Part shown: in pieces, positions 31,899 to 43,970 of the stretch
How positions within the stretch are numbered: position 1 is the first letter of the stretch
Layout: the number at the start of each line of letters is the position of its first letter
Assembly: GCA_003550325.1 (NCBI GenBank)
Contig: QKWP01000570.1
Coordinates: 102,511-166,510, forward strand
Direction of reading: 5' to 3'
Origin: Gigaspora rosea
Taxonomy: Eukaryota; Glomeromycota; Glomeromycetes; Diversisporales; Gigasporaceae
DNA length: 64,000 nt
The notes under the pieces: generated by a model
Told to the model about the DNA's origin: nothing
The model's database searches: none
What the model saw: the letters and a program-made list of their open reading frames with translations, nothing else
Made by a program: the position numbers and the translations under genes

Positions 31899-34438
31899 TC
31901 AAACATACCTATCTATTTTCACACTAGTCAAAAATTGAATAGCTCTCGGTTGATTTTTCAAAGCCGCCATTTTTAGATACTGTAATCCTTTCTCTTTGTC
32001 TTTATTTAATCCAACCATGCCAGCATAATACATTCTACCCAAATTAAATTGCGCCGTAGCATTTCCATTTTCTGCCGCTAATGTTAAATAGTGTAAAAAC
32101 GCATCAGTGTCTTGAATGATCTGATCATGATAAAGCGAAAACGCATAACGAAGTTGCGAATCCGCAACATCAGCATCCGCGGCTTCTTTGAAATATTTTG
32201 TCCCTTTTTTCGTATCTTTTTCCACGTGATAACCTTCCGTTAAATAATGCGCTTGCCAGTATTTTGCGTAGTTGTTTCCTAAATCTGCATGAGCTTGAAA
32301 ACATTCCCATGCAACTTTTTTTTCTCCAGATTTATGTGATTTAATGCCTTCTTCAAGTAACAATATTGAATTAACTATACCTAAAAATTTAAGTTCTAAA
32401 TCTTTGTCCTGTACATTGTTTTCCTCAACCACAATGATTTCAGATTGGGCATCCGTGGTTTCCAATTCGATGTGGTTTTTCTTTACTGGTTGAGACGGTT
32501 CGACAGGATTATCTTTATGTAATTTGTCCAATTGGATAAATAATTCATGCAGGCCTGGACGAAGAGTAGGATCATCTTGCCATGCTATTTGTAATATGAA
32601 TAATATAACAATTTAATTATTATTTTTTAAAAAAAAAAAATAGGATATAATCTCTAATAAAAAAAAAAAGCTTACCTGCTCTAATTATTTTTGTGAATTC
32701 TCGTTGAATTGGATTAGGACCTATATCCATACTTTCTCTCTTGCCAGCTTTCACATGGTCAATGATGCTCGTGTAACTCCAATCTTTATATGGGATTTTT
32801 TCAAAAGCAATTTCCCATAAGAGCATACCAAAGCTAATAAAAAAATATAGTATAATTATTAAACTTAAAGCAAGATTATTGAATATCGTATAGATTTCTA
32901 TATGTCATAAAAACAATAATACCTGAAGATATCACATTTATGTGAAAATTTCACTTTATTCCCTAAACGCAACTTTTCTGGAGCTAGCCAATGCACAACA
33001 GCTGTTATATTTTCAACAAAATATCTACTATACTTTGCTGGTCGACCAAAATTGAAATTTACAAGTTTTGGTTGAAAATCTTCAGTTATCTATTTAGTCA
33101 AATCCAATAGAATACATGAAAAGATATTAATATAACATAAAATACATAAAATACATAAAATACATAAAATACATTTAAAAATTAACATAATATATACGTA
33201 CCACAACATTTTGACATCGAAGTTCTCGATGAAGTATTTGACACCCATGTAAAAATAGCAATCCGCGACAAATACCAACAGCAATCTGTAGTCTGACTGG
33301 CCAATCAAGGTCATAATTTTCATATAAGGTCTGTAAATCACCTCTATCAGCCCAATCAAAAACCAAGACTTGACTTTGACCCTCATCTAATTCAGAAAGT
33401 CCATAAAATCTGAGAATATTTTCAGAATGATTCAGATTATAAAGCATCGATAATTCGTTGTGAAATCTTGCATTTTGATCGTTATCAAAGTATTTACACG
33501 CAACACATTTATCTTCATACGACATTTTGTGAACATTTCCTCTACTTGGTCCATCAGGATTTGTTATTTTGTCAGATGGTATGATTTTCGCTTTGAATTT
33601 AGTTGTCTTATTGGTTTCAGTAACATAATTTTTTTTTATTATTATTTCTTCAAAAATATCACTAATTTGTGGTTTTAAAGACGTAGTATCATTTTGTTCA
33701 GTATCCCGAGTCGATTCAGTTATTCCACTTTTTACATTGTTCAAAAACTATTAGTAATAAAAGATTATGTAAAATATATTAATAAATATAAATATATAAA
33801 TATATATATAAATATAAATAGAAACAATACGATACCTTGGTCGTTGTATTAATGTCATCTTCTATCGCAACTTTATCTCTTATTGATTGTTCTTTTTCAG
33901 AAAAAGACATTTTAAGTTGCAAAGTATTAACTATCATATCAAATTCTCTAATTAATTTTTCAAATTGTTTTTTAATATCCATTATATCTATGAACTTTCG
34001 CAATCCATGAAGTTGTGATACATCCGTTATATATTGTTGCATCTTTTCGAGAACAACGATAAGTTGGTGAAAGGCATTATATGTGGTTTGTTTAAAGAAA
34101 TACCTGTCATTTTCATTTTTATCATTTTTATGCCGTTTTAATGACTTAATAGCCATCTCAACGGATTCAATCCGATCAATCAAACAATCACAAATTTTCT
34201 TATTAAATTGCACATTTTCATATACATCGAGAATACTTTTAGTTAATTCTATGATATTAGCGATCAATGGGTCAAAATGTCTTGAAGCTTGTCCAACCAC
34301 AGCGACAACACCAAGAACTTGGACCATTTGCTCGAAGCTTTCTTGGTCTTCAAAAGCATCTACAACGCTAATATCATCATTAACAATATTGTCGATTTCC
34401 ATAGGACTAACTTGTTCCGAACGCCACATAAAAGACAT
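31899..34438 (-). CDS. MLKL-like pseudokinase with Sel1 repeats
   Basis: Five exons in transcription order: 33836-34438, 33202-33747, 32923-33089, 32676-32833 and 31899-32584. All phases agree, giving 719 aa. Residues about 40-185 are predicted all-helical with amphipathic heptads (GQASRHFDPLIANIIELTKS, LRKFIDIMDIKKQFEKLIRE), resembling the N-terminal four-helix domain of MLKL/HeLo-type proteins. Residues about 250-540 are a kinase-like domain: the VAIK Lys is kept (CVACK, Lys286) and APE is kept (419-421), but HRD is HRE (373-375), DFG is NFG (396-398) and the Gly loop is degenerate, so phosphotransfer is unlikely. The C-terminal part has three Sel1-like repeats (AKYWQAHYLTEGYHVEKD, ATAQFNLGRMYYAGMVG). 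Kinase-Sel1 proteins are greatly expanded in Glomeromycotina. A role in signalling or regulated cell death is inferred from architecture only. An upstream in-frame extension is read as intron or 5' UTR because TTTCAAG acceptor sequence precedes this ATG. Confidence 0.85.
33137..33176. repeat. (ACATAAAAT)4 minisatellite in an intron
   Basis: Four nearly exact 9-bp units lie in the second intron of the MLKL-like gene. Confidence 0.85.
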
Positions 34439-35966
34439 AATCTTGAAAAAAAAAATCACAAAAACTGGCTTATGATCTAACAAAGTAATACAGTAAACAT
34501 ATTTTGTACTTGCTTTATCGAATGCAATTTTATATCATTATATTCTTTAAATTAATGATTACCTAAGAATGCACTTTTAAAAAGAATTTATTATTAAATA
34601 AAAAAATAATAAATGTCGAGAATTTATTAATCAAAAAAAAAAAAAATAAATAAAACATACCTATGAAAATTAGAGTATTTGTGGCACTTCTCCAACAGGA
34701 AAAGAATTGTTAAAAACTCCGGCGGTCAATTGTCTTTTATTTCGACTTAGAACACAAGCCACGAACAATGGAGATCTTGGCTGCAAAATCGCCACAAATA
34801 ATTACAAAAGTTACGTATTTGAAAGGTAATACTTTTCAATTTTCGGTACGATTTATCGTTGTATTTATACTTAAAAATATCAGTCGTTATTATGCACGAA
34901 TCGACGATCATTCTTTTTTTGAATAGTGTTGCCGTATAAACAAATACTGTATCAGGTATAACAAATACAGTGTATGGCCTTGCCGGGTCTAGACGCCTTC
35001 CGGTCATGTGATGAGATTCGCCTTTTTAGCTTCTATGTTAGGGTTTTTTTTTGTTAAGGTTCGTGTTTATAAGCTTAAAAATTACGTCCTCATTATTACT
35101 GTATTAATTAGTATTCCAATGTCGATTTAAATATCAGGTTAAACATATTTTCGTTTTGTTCTCTTTTTTCTTTGTATACGGCTAACCCGGTACGTTTACC
35201 GATTGGTTGATTCCTTATGCGCCATAACACGTTACTGCAAAAACGCCATATCAAATATATTAATTTGCGAGTTTCAAGTTTTTATTTCTTACGTATCGAT
35301 TTATCAATGTCGATATATGGTAGCCCTATACTGAAATTAGCTGTTAATTTATTTTAATTGTGTTCGTATGGACTGGTCCTGGACGGGTTCTTTGAAGATC
35401 CGGAAACTAATTTAAAAATTTTGGAAGTTTGTCTGGTAAAATTAATATACAGTATCTGGTATGTAATTCTATAGTATAAACCATATATATATATAGTTAA
35501 AGTCAAAAAATTGTATTGTTTTCTAGGTAACTGTCAAAAATATTCACTTAGTTTAAAAGAATATTAAATAGAAAAACTATAAACTATGTGTATATCTGTA
35601 TATCTGTATATCATGGTATTATTAATTGATTGCAAATTCGTGTAAATAATAAACCCAAAATTTAAGCCTGGTTTGTGCTTAGGGTTAGGGTTAGCTTTAG
35701 GTTGGAAAGAAAATTTTTTGTTAAAACCCCCAAAGAGGTTTTATAATTAAACTTTTGAAGAAATAACAATACTCCATGTATATACATTATATAGTGTACA
35801 AATAGTAATTGCCTTTCTTTATTAATTATAAATCTGTAGAATTAAACAAAAGAAAGATTTAATGTACAGTACTTGAGAAATTTTATACTATAAAATTTTT
35901 ATATATACGTATACAGTAATATACAGTAGCTTATACAATATACAATTTTGGCAATGTTGGCGCTAG

Positions 35967-36022
35967 ACATATGAGGAATAGACTAAGAAAACCAGTCTCT
36001 GACACTAGTTTATTCCTCATAT
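35967..36022. repeat. Short fold-back
   Basis: ACATATGAGGAATAGACTAA and its complement TAGTTTATTCCTCATATGT face each other. Confidence 0.8.
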
Positions 36023-36157
36023 GTATACTGTATCTATTATTTTTTTTTTAATACCCTTGGACTGAACCTGAACATTGGACATATCGATATAATGTACCTG
36101 AACATAGTCCAGGTCCATATTTATTCACATGCCGTGGCTAATCTAATAGTTCTATAT

Positions 36158-36222
36158 GCGGAGTTTCAAGTGCTTACAAATCATTAAGGTTAATGATTTG
36201 TGACACATTTTGAAACTCCGGT
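36158..36222. repeat. Short fold-back
   Basis: CGGAGTTTCAAGTGCTTACA, then AATCATTA and the complement TAATGATTTGTGACAC...TGAAACTCCG, around a 4-base loop. Confidence 0.8.
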
Positions 36223-36314
36223 AGCGATATTCGAAAGGTCAAAATTCTAATTTAGGGTTAGTGTGAGCCGCCAGAATTATGTTAATGCCGGGTCAAAATA
36301 GAATTTCCCATTAG

Positions 36315-36550
36315 TGTGCCAGGTTTGTGGCGCAGCTTTCATGAACTACGAATCATATCGTCATATCGGTGTACCGTAACACGATAAAGAAAATTACAAG
36401 CATGTGAAACCACTTTTTAGTGCTCTAATAAAAAGTTTTCGTTGGGCAATTTTGCTATAATTAATACCCCTCTAACATCTAACCCTGATCTTAACCCTAA
36501 CTTAAACGAACTTTAAAGAATTTTTTGCCGCGCCACAAACCTGGCACACA
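36315..36550. mobile_element. ~235-bp MITE with perfect ~19-bp TIR, shared core
   Basis: The left end TGTGCCAGGTTTGTGGCGC and right end GCGCCACAAACCTGGCACA are exact complements. The core has AGTGCTCTAATAAAAAGTTT and TAACCCTAAC runs, like the elements at 13928, 14277 and 54176. Confidence 0.85.
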
Positions 36551-37088
36551 TTCAAATAGTGCATATTTTCACTAAAATTACGTCAATAGCAGCCAATCAG
36601 AAACATGCTAGATGTGTTGTATCATGTGTTAAATAGTAAATAACTGATAATTATTGGACCATGTTCCACTCCGTCCTAATGGGCTGGCTAGTCATCTTAG
36701 TCATCTGATAATCATCTGAGACAATCTTACGCAAGCGTTTAGTTTATATAAGGGATTTCACCTAATCATAATTAGTAGTAATAGTTACCAGGTTTATTTG
36801 TATTAAGAGTTAGAGCGTATGTCGGGTGTCCAGCTATTTCTAGCACTAAAATGGTACTTTTGATATCACGAAAACTAAATTCGATAATTTTTGTTCTATA
36901 AACAGAGAATTAAACAATTCCGGTCGAATTTGGTTATATGGCAGCTGGTAGACACTCAGGCGTGTACGTGCATTGTCAGGGTAAGCTTGTGTAACAGTGA
37001 CCACGGAAAATACATCACATGACACACAGGATCAAAGTATAAATTATTCTAGCTTGAAAATTCTTGGGTAAATAGTGCTATCGCAATC

Positions 37089-39566
37089 ATGGCGGAAACT
37101 TTACCGGAAATGCAAAAACTTGTAAAGGAAGCTTCAGATATAAAATATATACCTGGAGCTGCACTAAAAACCTATTTCCGTTCGGCAAATGCTTTGTTAA
37201 AACAGGTATTTTTCAACGATACGGTTTATTACATTGTTTAGCATTTAAACAAAATTATCTTTCTTTGTAGGCGAATCGATATAAAGAAGAAAATGACTTA
37301 ATCAGCGCATATAAATTCTATGTGAGATATGCAACGTAACTATTTAAAATTAATTTATAAAAAAAATTACATGCAAATGCTCAAAGAACTAATAAAATAT
37401 CCATAGGTTGGCGCTCGAAAAGTTACCTTATCACCCAGAATATAAAAAACCCGAGCATAAGGCTGGAAAAGCAGAGCTTACCAAAGTATTAATGAGAATT
37501 GAATTATCAAATTTTATCTGATTTAAAAATTTCATGCTATATATCGAATTTTTGTCTTAGAATTCAAATATTGTTCTCGGAGAAATTGAAAAGCTCAAAC
37601 CTATTATTCAAGAACGTTTTCGACGTTCTGCTGAAAAGGAATTAGTAACAGATGATATATCTTCGAGTTCGAAGGATGATCAGAAAGATCAAACTCAAGA
37701 ATATAGTAATAAGGACTATCATAACGATGAAAATTATCAGAACAGAGAATATAGCAACCAAAATGATTATCAAACCAGAAGTTATCCAAGTCAAGGGTAT
37801 CAAAATCAAGTTCAGGGATCATCACTGGATCTGGTGGAACAGCTTAAAGACATACACTTACACTCGACGTCTTCTGAAGTAACGTATGTTTAACGATAAT
37901 AAATTAGTGTTTCTATGATAATTCTTTTGTAATTTGACATTTTCTATTAAAGTGAACCAGAAGTACAATCTCAACAAAAGGTACTTCATGTTTAAAATTT
38001 TGACATTATATTTTACATGAATTTTTTTGGTTAATCCAATGATTTTTGATAGGTTCATTACCCCAATGTTTCAGAACGAAATCGAAGTGATGGGTATAAA
38101 CTGAATTTTTTTTTTATTTTTTTATTTTCATTTTTCATTTAATTATGTTTATTTATATTGTTTGATTGTAACGTAATAGTTATCAATATTCTGCAAATAC
38201 GCCACGTGTAGTATCATCACCAACATTACAATCTTATGAGGTTCCATTATCAGGCTTCCCACCTTTCGTGGAATCAGCACAAGCATTACCGCCTCAAGTA
38301 ATGCCATCACCAATATTATCTCGTCAAATTTCACCTTCAATAATACCGTCTCCAGTATCATCCCGACATATAACACCTCCAGCATTACCTCCAAAAATTA
38401 GGAACGAGGCTCCTCAGTTACCACCAAAACCGAATGGATATAGTGCTTATTACGAAGATTCTAAAGTCATTAAGGATTACAATTTGTTACCAGGTATATA
38501 TAGTCCTTTTGGTTTATAATATTACAACATACATTTCTAAAAAGATAATGATGTATTTAGAGTATCAAGCATATACTGAGGGCGGAGAGGGTCTTCGAAG
38601 AGTATGTCTTCCTGATGATATCTACAATATATTCATTAAAGTCGCTTCCAAAAATACAGAAAAGAATTTAGAAACGTGTGGAATTTTGTTTGGTAGTTTG
38701 GTAAATTATTTCAGTTTAGTTATTTCTTTTATTTTTATTAATCATGAGTTTAATAGTGTAATTTTTTAAGTCGCACAATGTATTCTATGTCACAACGTTA
38801 ATAATTCCGAAACAAACTGCAACATCTGATACCTGCGAAGTAACTAATGAAGAGGATCTTATTGAATATGAAGAGAAAGGACTGATGATACTTGGTTGGA
38901 TACATGTAATAATCATTGCATGATTAATCTTTTTTGATTATCTATGTTCGGATTCGTTTATTCCTAACCATTATTTTTTCAGACACATCCAACGCAGACT
39001 TGTTTCATGAGTTCAATGGATCTACATACCCATTCTTCTTTTCAAGTCATTTCTCCTGAGGCAATAGCTATTGTATGCGCTCCAAAGAAATATCCAAAGT
39101 TAGTTAAACAATTTTATTAAGATCTTTAATCTTTAGTTCTATTTTCAAATTAGTGTTGCAAATTAAACTGGAAAAACTTTGAAGAGTAGTTTAACCTATG
39201 ATACTATACTATATAGTGTTATAAGTTAAATTGAAATGTTTCGGATTCTAAAAAGCAGTTTGGTCGCAACACTAGTAAAAATCAGGTGACTTAATGGTTT
39301 CTTTAAATTATTTAGCTTTGGTATATTTCGCCTCACAAATCCGCCGGGGTTACAAAAAGTTCTTGAGTGTACTTTAAGGGGTTTTCATCCACATGAGTGT
39401 GATGCACCTATTGAGAAAGTAAGTTGATACAGTTTTTATTCGCAATAATCATAGGATTTTTTTATAATATTTTCGAAATGATCATTAATAGGAAATTACA
39501 GAGAATGGCCATATTGTGATGAAAAAAATGGCACTTGAGGTTATTGATTTACGTCGAAATTATTAA
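37089..39566 (+). CDS. AMSH-like JAMM deubiquitinase (STAMBP family)
   Basis: Twelve exons: 37089-37205, 37271-37335, 37407-37485, 37561-37883, 37953-37980, 38053-38093, 38180-38493, 38561-38700, 38771-38905, 38983-39098, 39316-39418 and 39492-39566. All frames join, giving 511 aa. Residues about 10-110 fit the USP8-dimerisation/MIT-type helical region ([20 protein letters not shown]). A long Gln/Asn/Pro-rich linker follows, with [10 protein letters not shown] and PQLPPKP SH3-ligand-like motifs. The JAMM catalytic set is complete: Glu360 in ETCGILFG, His414 and His416 in GWIHTHP, Ser424 and Asp427. The second structural-zinc residues ([13 protein letters not shown]) are also kept. Known family role: Zn2+-dependent cleavage of Lys63-linked ubiquitin on ESCRT cargo at endosomes. 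It converges with the SET-domain gene, with 184 bp between the stops. Confidence 0.93.
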
Positions 39567-39750
39567 GAATGTGTTGTAGCATTAGTTCATTCGGATGTGA
39601 TATAAGTTTGTACTTAAATGATATTGTATAAAAAATAGAAACTGAATGATATAAAAGGATTAAATGTTAATTTCTTTTATTTATTTATATCGATGAAAAT
39701 TACCATATTCTCTATTTATGCAAAATCTTATTGAGGGATCATTGCAGAAT

Positions 39751-42421
39751 TTATAAAGTTACATATTTTTTTGAGTCTTGTATGAGAATGATTACGGAAG
39801 TCAATATGTTTTTTGATTCATTCCAAAGAAGTTTAAGATTTTCCAGAGAACCCGATGGTATGCTATTCGTGTTATTCTATTTATGCAAGAGGAAACAATA
39901 AAATTTAAAAGTAATCAAAGTAATCAATGGAAATCAATGGATCTAGTGTATTCAAAAATCATCTATAAGAAAAAACACTCACCACCTTTTCTAACATTAA
40001 ATCACATTTCTTTATCAATTCTTTACAGACTGAATCAATCCATTCATAAACTTCAATTTCATTTTCATAACTTACGATTTCATACTTTCCAGATATAGTG
40101 TTCTGCCATTTTGTTATTAAATGCTGTGTTTCTTGTGACGATATGTCATTAATCGGACGAAGAAAACGAAGTCGCAGGGCCGTTAGAAGACGAAATGAGA
40201 TCTGGGATGCATGTAAAGCGTAATCGCTTTTTTTTTAAAAAAAAATTATGTGTATATATAATTAGGTCGATCAGGAGTGTTTGAACGAATACTTGTTAGT
40301 ATATATAGCTGTCAATTGGGCCAATCGGACATATAAAATTCTATATATCCAGCTCAAGCCAAAATAATTAAAATAACTTGACATAGAAACATTAACATCA
40401 TTAATACATAAAGATGGTTATACAATTAACAACACTTGATAGTATAATTCCCATCTGCAAATGTATAGTTTTGAATAGGATTGGACCCGTGTAGAATTTA
40501 TTATGAGTACCGAAATGCATAATACTTTATCAGGATAATCAAAGATTATTTAATAAGATCAGGGTAGAGATTTCTTGACGGGTCCAACCCTTAAGTCTTT
40601 TTTTGTTGCTATTAAAAAAGGTTTGGATGCGAAAACGCAAATACTATATAAGTGAAAAATGAAAAATTAATTTACATACCCATAAAACCCATTTTTCATC
40701 AATAAATTTAATTTTTTAGATATAACATTTTCAACTTCTTCATTAAATTTAAAAAATTCATCATCAAGTAAAATGTAATTAAAAGGATTATTTGGAATAG
40801 TGAATCCGTAATCAAGTAATAATTTAAAATTATCATGTGGACCATAATTTATGAATACCTTTATTTGATAGTATATATTAATTTTTAAGGGATTTAAAGC
40901 TTGAATTTTAAATAAACTAAATAAATATAAATATTAATAATAAATACTTGTTGCCCCTTTTTCCATGGTGTTAAAGTTGTAATTTCATAACATTGGGTCA
41001 CTCTATTAAATTCTCCTTTCGTCTTTAGAAAAAAATATATATAATTGGGTTTATGGTATTCGTGTGTTTTTCTTAGCACTTTGATGGTATGAACAAACAA
41101 ATACCTTTGCATCAAAATTATGATTTAAAAAATCTAACATTGGAGCTATAGCGATGTTTTCTCTAACATCACAATTTATAGATTTAAAAGGTTCAAAATA
41201 AATACACCTAGTATTTACTAAATAAATGAAATTAATCAATAAACTGTATATATTTATGATATAAATTATTTTTTAAATATATTTAAGTAAATACCACAAA
41301 GCCAACTCCATAAAAATTCATTATATGTAATATTGATATCAGAGTTTAATTGTTTCTATTAGTAAACATACATATCCCCGGTATATTAAATTATATATGT
41401 ATTAAAAACTTTAATAATTTAAGGAATTAATAGTTTGAATTAAAAAAAAAAAAAAAAACATACTTTTAAAAATCTACAAACAGATCTAAAATCCTTTTCA
41501 AACTTTAATTTTTGAGATTTAACGTCCTCTTTTATATATAATTGATAAAATTATTATAATATATACTCGGGTTAATTTCACATAAACATATAAACATATA
41601 TTATTACCTTTCAAGTTATTAGGCAAAAATTCTAATAATTCTAAATCAAGACAAATTGGTACTGTGTCAAAATTCTTTGGTAGCATTTGGATATAGGGGT
41701 AAACGGAACTTTTAGTATTTTTGTGCCGTTCTAAAATGAGATAAAGTGCTAGGGATTGATGTGCAGTAAGCTTTGAATCTGTTATGCTATTTTAATACTA
41801 TTGTATTAATCATTTAAAAATAATAAAATTGAATTGATATATATTTATGAAAATAATTATATAGTACCATGAAATGTTATTACTTAGTATTGTACTAGAT
41901 AAGGATTTAGGTGTAATAATTAATCTTAAAGGAACAGAAATTAATATTTCTCCTATCTGAAAAATGTGAGATTAATTTTAATTAATTTTAAATATATTGT
42001 TTATTTTTTTTTTTTTTTACGTAAGAATAAAAAAAAAAAAAACTTAACAACAATATCCTTGGTCGCCATCATGCCTCTTCCGGTGCCTGCAATAAAGTTT
42101 AGATGAACAACTAAGTACAAATATTCATTCTTATATTATAAGATTACCATTAAATTCAGCCAAAGTCAATTTAGTCTTTGGAAATCCTGTTTGTTTTAAC
42201 CAATCTCGGAAAATTATCCATTCTATGTCTTTAATTACTATAAAAAAAAAATAAGACGCAATTGATGAATAAGAAGTATTTATTAGAGAAGAATATATGA
42301 TAACTTTTAAACCTGAAGGCAAATTTTTGCCGCTATCGAATCTATTTTGTCGATTCAACCGTTTTCTAAATGTACGACCTAAGCGAGATTTTCTAGTACT
42401 AGACTTTAGGGTACAGCACAT
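39751..42421 (-). CDS. SETD4-like SET-domain methyltransferase
   Basis: Twelve exons in transcription order: 42313-42421, 42148-42237, 42049-42086, 41868-41956, 41608-41786, 41464-41528, 41295-41355, 41105-41217, 40948-41022, 40680-40858, 39983-40226 and 39751-39876. This gives 455 aa with consistent phases. The N-terminus is basic (TRKSRLGRTFRKRLNRQNRF), possibly nuclear. SET landmarks: GTGRGMMATKDI (from residue 67), IGEILISVPLRLII, a helical SET-I insert, TRCIYFEPF, APMLDFLNHNFDAK (Asn242-His243) and GQQVFINYGPHDN (Tyr278). A RubisCO-LSMT-type C-terminal helical domain follows, with LRFLRPINDIS and LKLLWNESKNILTSVI. Relatives such as SETD4 or the yeast Rkm proteins methylate lysines in histones or ribosomal proteins; the substrate here is unknown. 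The intron between the exons at 40226 and 40680 is unusually long (453 bp). The donor of the penultimate exon could also be at 39985. Confidence 0.85.
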
Positions 42422-42987
42422 TATAAATAATCAAAACTATGTGTTATGTGTGATCGTTCAATAAAATTTATAATGTAAATTTTTTGCAAAATGTAGCAAT
42501 ATTTAAATATGTTTTTACCATATAAAAAAATTACATCAGTGCAAATTTTGATTATTTAATTATATAAAAATTTATTCCGCAAGTTTTGTTCCTATCACTA
42601 TTATAATAATAAATAAATAAAGGTAGAATTACAAATAAAAGATTAATAAGTTTATATAACTACTTTTATATTAATACATACTGTATTAATAATAACCAAT
42701 CGAATTGTACTAATAAAGTATACCATCAAAAAATCCGCACTTAATAGATTTGCGAACTTAGATTAATTATAATGTGCCACACCCTAACTAGATATGTTCT
42801 TCAGTCATTTCTTATAGCGGTAAGCATATATTTATAAACAAAATTTGTGATCGGCGACAAACGCGTTATTTGGCAATTCTTTAGCGACTTCTCCCAAATT
42901 TTAATCATAACGATAATTAAACCAAAACATTATACTGTAATTGTAATGTGTTTATAACATAAATTGTAGCGCGTTTTGAGGCAAAAA

Positions 42988-43537
42988 TACCGTTCCTGAT
43001 AGATCGGAAAAAAAAAACGGTTTACATACCGTTCCTCGAAGTCGATTTCTCATGGCAATGCTTGGTTATAATGAAATTATGGCCCGTTATTAATTTATAG
43101 CTTTGGTCCTGATTTACCTAAATATTGGTCCTTTAAATAATACAGTACTCTATCTAAGCGAAAATAACGCCCATGAACGTTATTCGAGACGCGTAATTTT
43201 AAGAGCTAAAGCAAAAGAATTTTTAATTATTATAATTGTACTGTGTTCGGTTAATTATTAGTTCTCTGAATTACGTTTCTGAAAATAACGCTTATGGACG
43301 TTATTTTGCGCAAGTACAGTGAAATATTTTGGGTTAAAAAAACTTTTACTTAATGAACGATGCCAATTTCCATCAAACCTGTTATTTTTTTTATGACCAA
43401 TGATCTGGATTGGACATTGGACGTCCAATGGTTTGGAGGGGAGGACGTCAAGATCTAATTCCAAAAATCACGTTGGATTGGTTGAACACTGGCCATTTCG
43501 AAAGTAGTGTGATTTTTAGAACCTATCAGGAACGGTA
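42988..43537. mobile_element. 550-bp inverted-repeat element
   Basis: TACCGTTCCTGATAG (42988-43002) and its exact complement CTATCAGGAACGGTA (43523-43537). A second ACCGTTCCT/AGGAACGGT pair lies just inside the left and outside the right end, so boundaries may be more complex. Confidence 0.6.
43143..43320. mobile_element. ~180-bp element of the ACGCCC..GCGTTATT family
   Basis: The left end is CAGTACTCTATCTAAGCG then AAAATAACGCCCATGAACG; the right end is GGACGTTATTTTGCGC then AAGTACAG, approximately complementary. It is nested inside the 550-bp inverted repeat and related to copies at 11.7 and 47.3 kb. Confidence 0.65.
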
Positions 43538-43970
43538 CGTAGGAACGGTAATTTTGAATTTTGGCGTTTTGAGAAATAATAAACTATTTCTTTGGATTTT
43601 ACCATCACCATCATCAAGAGTATTATCATCCTTTTAAGCTACTTGGGAAATCAAAAAAAAAAAAAAAAAAAAACTGTTCAGGAACTTGTCCTAGACATTC
43701 TCTAAATGCCTTATTGCCTAACCAACATTTATTTCTTTTATTTCTTTTATTTCTTATTTCATAATCTTACAGTACTTAAATAAGCGCTTCTAACTAGAAC
43801 ACTGCATAAAAAATTTCAAAAATACAGCATAAAAAAAAAAAAAAAAAAACAAAAAAAATCTCTATTGCATTAAAAAAAAAAAATTAAAAAAAAATAGGTC
43901 TTATTAAATATTACAATTATTAATACAATATTAAACACAAACAATAATAAGAATTACTTAATTTTATAGA

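Larger units (their letters stand above)
34439..37088. other. 2.6-kb intergenic region between divergent genes
   Basis: Should hold promoters for the pseudokinase gene (minus) and the AMSH gene (plus); no clear TATA box was assigned. It contains two fold-backs (35967-36022 and 36158-36222), a MITE (36315-36550) and GGGTTAGGGTTAGC near 35682. No gene. Confidence 0.5.
42422..43970. other. Intergenic between the SET and FTR1 genes
   Basis: Holds the promoter side of the SET gene, nested TIR elements (42988-43537 with 43143-43320 inside), and long A-runs at about 43650-43890 of no clear origin. No gene. Confidence 0.5.

Noticed and set aside
37604..38394. Open frames of 66-81 codons on the minus strand and in other frames
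   Set aside because: Shadows of the AMSH exons, whose frame, splice sites and JAMM motif are complete on the plus strand.
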